Assembly: GCF_001428665.1 (NCBI RefSeq)
Contig: NZ_LMIJ01000001.1
Span: 357,734 to 401,369 of the forward strand
Origin: Acidovorax sp. Root219
GTDB lineage: Bacteria > Pseudomonadota > Gammaproteobacteria > Burkholderiales > Burkholderiaceae_C
Direction of reading: 5' to 3'
Length of the DNA stretch: 43,636 nucleotides
In this document: positions 41,834 through 43,636 of the stretch, piece by piece
Position numbering within the stretch: the stretch's first letter is position 1
Layout: each line of letters starts with the position of its first letter
Translations under genes and position numbers: made by a program
Notes under the pieces: generated by a model
What the model was told of the DNA's origin: nothing
Database searches by the model: none
Seen by the model: only the letters and a program-made list of their open reading frames with translations

Positions 41834-42850
41834 ATGCATGCATCCGACCACCACGATCCATCCTCCCTGGACGCACGGCGCCGCCAGTTCCTGGCCGCCA
41901 CAGGCGCACTGGGCCTGTCCGGCCTGCTGCCCGGCATGGCCCAGGCGCAAGCCACGTGGCCCGCCAAGTCCATCCGCTTCGTGGTGCCCTTCGCACCCGG
42001 CGGCAGCTCGGAGATCGTGGCCCGCTCCACAGCGGCCGAGCTCTCCAAGACCCTGGGCCAGAGCGTGTTCGTGGACAACAAGCCCGGCGCAGCGGGCAAC
42101 ATCGCCATGTCCGAAGTGGCGCGCGCCGAAGACCAGCACACCCTGATTCTGGGCCACATCGGCACGCTGGCGGTGAACCCGTACATCTTCGACAAGCTGC
42201 CCTACGACCCGAACAAGGACTTCAAGCCCGTGAGCCTGCTGGCCAAGGTGCCCAGCCTGTACGTGGTGCACCCCGACGTGCCGGCCAAGAACCTGCGCGA
42301 GTTCATCGCCTACGTCAAATCCAAGCCCGGCAAGCTGAGCTATGGCTCGGCCGGCAACGGCAGCGCCGGCCACCTGGCGTTCGAATACCTCAAGATGACG
42401 GCCGACGTGTTCATGCTGCACGTGCCCTACCGCGGCACCGGCCCGATGCTGACCGACCTGCTCTCGGGCCGTGTGGATGCCTCGGCCGTGGGTGCGGCGG
42501 CCATCCTGCCGTTCATCAAGTCGGGCAAGGTGCGCTGCATCGCCACTGGCTCGGCCAAGCGCCTGCCGCAGCTGCCGGACGTGGGCACGGTGGCCGAGCA
42601 GGGCTTCCCCGGCTTCGAGATGACGCAGTGGTACGGCATGCTGGCCCCGGCCAACCTGGCGCCCGCCAACCTCGAGAAGCTGGCGGCCGAAACCGCCAAG
42701 GCCGTCAAATCGCAGGGCTCGCTGGATCGCCTGAACGCCGACGCGGCCGAAGCCATTGGCGATACGCCAGCGCAGTTCGCGCAGTTCATTGCGGCCGAGC
42801 AGGCGCGGTGGAAGAAGGTGCTCTTGCGCGCCAAGGTGAAGCCAGACTGA
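41834..42850 (+). CDS. Bug-type solute-binding protein with a Tat-like signal
   Basis: The 338-residue protein has GGAGA before ATG 41834 and a twin-arginine-like N-terminus (DARRRQFLAATGALGLSG, cut near AQAQA). Bug landmarks follow: WPAKSIRFVVPFAPGGSSEI, DNKPGAAGNIAM, SYGSAGNGSAGHLAFEY and HVPYRGTGPMLTDL. It is followed 43 bases later by a TctD-like response regulator in the same direction, a typical tct arrangement in which a Bug protein helps a two-component system sense carboxylates. tctA/tctB are not in the window. Confidence 0.9.
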   Translation: MHASDHHDPSSLDARRRQFLAATGALGLSGLLPGMAQAQATWPAKSIRFVVPFAPGGSSEIVARSTAAELSKTLGQSVFVDNKPGAAGNIAMSEVARAEDQHTLILGHIGTLAVNPYIFDKLPYDPNKDFKPVSLLAKVPSLYVVHPDVPAKNLREFIAYVKSKPGKLSYGSAGNGSAGHLAFEYLKMTADVFMLHVPYRGTGPMLTDLLSGRVDASAVGAAAILPFIKSGKVRCIATGSAKRLPQLPDVGTVAEQGFPGFEMTQWYGMLAPANLAPANLEKLAAETAKAVKSQGSLDRLNADAAEAIGDTPAQFAQFIAAEQARWKKVLLRAKVKPD

Positions 42851-42893
42851 GAACCCCGCCGCACTGCCGGCGCACGGGTAGCATCCCACCACC

Positions 42894-43559
42894 ATGCGCA
42901 TCCTTCTGGCCGAAGACGAACACACCCTGGGCACCTGGCTGAGCCGGGCGCTGGAGCACGCGGGCATCCAGGTGGAATGGGTGACCGACGGCCGCCTGGC
43001 CGACCGCGCGCTGCAGCAGCGCGACCACGATGCCCTGGTGCTGGACCTGGGCCTGCCCGGCCTGGACGGCCACGCCGTGCTGCAGCGCCTGCGCGCGCGC
43101 GACCAGCGCCTGCCCGCGCTGATCCTGACCGCCCGCGACTCACTCGACGAGCGCGTGCGCTCGCTCAACGCCGGGGCCGACGACTTCCTGGCCAAGCCCT
43201 TCGAGCTGGCCGAGCTGGAGGCCCGCCTGCACGCCCTGGTGCGCCGCGCGCGCGGCACCGAGCACCCGCGCCTGGCCTGCGGGCCGCTGGTGTTCGATGG
43301 TGCGCGCAAGCAGTTCGTGCTGCATGGCGAGCCGCTGGCCTTGTCACCGCGGGAGCAGGCGGTGCTCAGGGTGCTGGTGCAGCGCAGTGGGGAGCCGTTT
43401 TCCAAGCAGCAGATTCTGGAGCGGGTGTTTTCGGATGATGAGGATGTGCATCCCGAAGCCGTCGAGGTGTTTGTGCATCGGTTGAGGAAGCGGTTGGATG
43501 GGAGTGGGGTGAGGATCACTACGCTGCGTGGGTTGGGGTATGCGTTGGAGCAGGAGTGA
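42894..43559 (+). CDS. OmpR-family response regulator, TctD-like
   Basis: The 221-residue product has a receiver domain with acidic pocket LLAEDE, phosphorylation Asp at about 51 in LVLDLGLPGLDG, and Lys in FLAKPFE. An OmpR-type winged helix follows (LALSPREQAVLRVLVQR, VEVFVHRLRKRLDG, ITTLRGLGYAL). Its place next to a Bug gene suggests control of tricarboxylate or other carboxylate uptake. From about 43375 to the stop the codons shift from C-ending to G/T-ending, unlike the rest of the gene and window. Confidence 0.93.
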   Translation: MRILLAEDEHTLGTWLSRALEHAGIQVEWVTDGRLADRALQQRDHDALVLDLGLPGLDGHAVLQRLRARDQRLPALILTARDSLDERVRSLNAGADDFLAKPFELAELEARLHALVRRARGTEHPRLACGPLVFDGARKQFVLHGEPLALSPREQAVLRVLVQRSGEPFSKQQILERVFSDDEDVHPEAVEVFVHRLRKRLDGSGVRITTLRGLGYALEQE

Positions 43560-43636
43560 TGGCTTCTGCTCATTGGCTATGGTTGCTGCATGCTTTGCTT
43601 GAGGGCGGAGGCCGGGTCTCGGCCCGGCGGCCGAGG
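43559..43636 (+). CDS. possible start of a sensor kinase gene, cut by the window
   Basis: The regulator stop overlaps an ATG (TGATG). The frame stays open for the remaining 26 codons and starts with a hydrophobic stretch (MASAHWLWLLHALLE), as for a membrane kinase following a response regulator. However, the later codons are Gly/Arg-rich and the bases form a GC-rich hairpin, so it may instead be non-coding. Confidence 0.3.
   Translation, partial: MASAHWLWLLHALLEGGGRVSARRPR

Noticed and set aside
39462..41996. An 844-residue minus-strand frame over hpnE and neighbours
   Set aside because: It covers hpnE and the Gly/Ala-rich gene, both better supported on the plus strand by motifs and coupled starts.

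Overview
The window is GC-rich and densely coded, and looks like a chromosome segment from a betaproteobacterium of the order Burkholderiales, most likely Comamonadaceae (Acidovorax-like). This rests on the tRNA-Leu / tig-clpP-clpX-lon order, three Bug-type tricarboxylate-binding proteins, many LysR regulators and the codon style. The genus is an inference from gene content; no database comparison was possible. I see no insertion sequence, integrase, rRNA or CRISPR array.

Layout. 1-10.7 kb: a truncated tRNA-Leu; tRNA-Gly(GCC) copy 1; glutaminase; an MHYT-GGDEF-EAL cyclic-di-GMP protein; tRNA-Cys; an aspartate/glutamate-racemase-family gene divergent from an AraC regulator; a Bug protein with a class II aldolase; a LysR regulator; three exported or membrane-anchored proteins of unknown function; and an identical second tRNA-Gly(GCC). 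10.7-17.1 kb: the protein quality-control block on the minus strand, tRNA-Leu(UAG), tig, clpP, clpX, lon, with intercistronic hairpins and a sigma-32-like promoter before lon. 17.3-21.8 kb: an RND efflux pump and its lipoprotein adaptor, sharing an upstream palindrome with the divergent hpnC. 22.8-28.1 kb: LysR/MFS pair, a small hypothetical gene, a hairpin-rich untranslated stretch, L-serine deaminase (sdaA) and a lipoprotein. 28.2-31.6 kb: a Bug protein and an FAD oxidoreductase divergent from a LysR regulator across a good operator palindrome. 31.7-36.2 kb: a small acidic protein convergent with a 1203-residue SF1-type helicase whose Walker A motif is altered, then 470 bases without a protein gene that include a tRNA-like cloverleaf. 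36.2-43.6 kb: glutamate/aspartate-type binding protein, a degenerate HD-GYP protein, hpnD, a Gly/Ala-rich exported protein, hpnE, a Tat-exported Bug protein and a TctD-like response regulator, with perhaps the first 26 codons of its sensor kinase.

How the genes fit together. hpnC, hpnD and hpnE encode the three-step bacterial route from farnesyl diphosphate to squalene, but hpnC lies about 17 kb from hpnDE and is paired with an efflux pump. The Bug genes sit beside small catabolic enzymes or a two-component regulator, which is the usual context for carboxylate uptake or sensing. The two cyclic-di-GMP proteins are unlinked to each other.

The most interesting unexplained signals are a conserved nested inverted-repeat promoter module ahead of both tRNA-Gly copies, a string of about six hairpins ahead of sdaA, the tRNA-like element upstream of the helicase, the helicase with Met in place of the Walker A Thr, and the exported Gly/Ala-rich protein translationally coupled to hpnE. 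None of these proves a new system; each is a testable lead.
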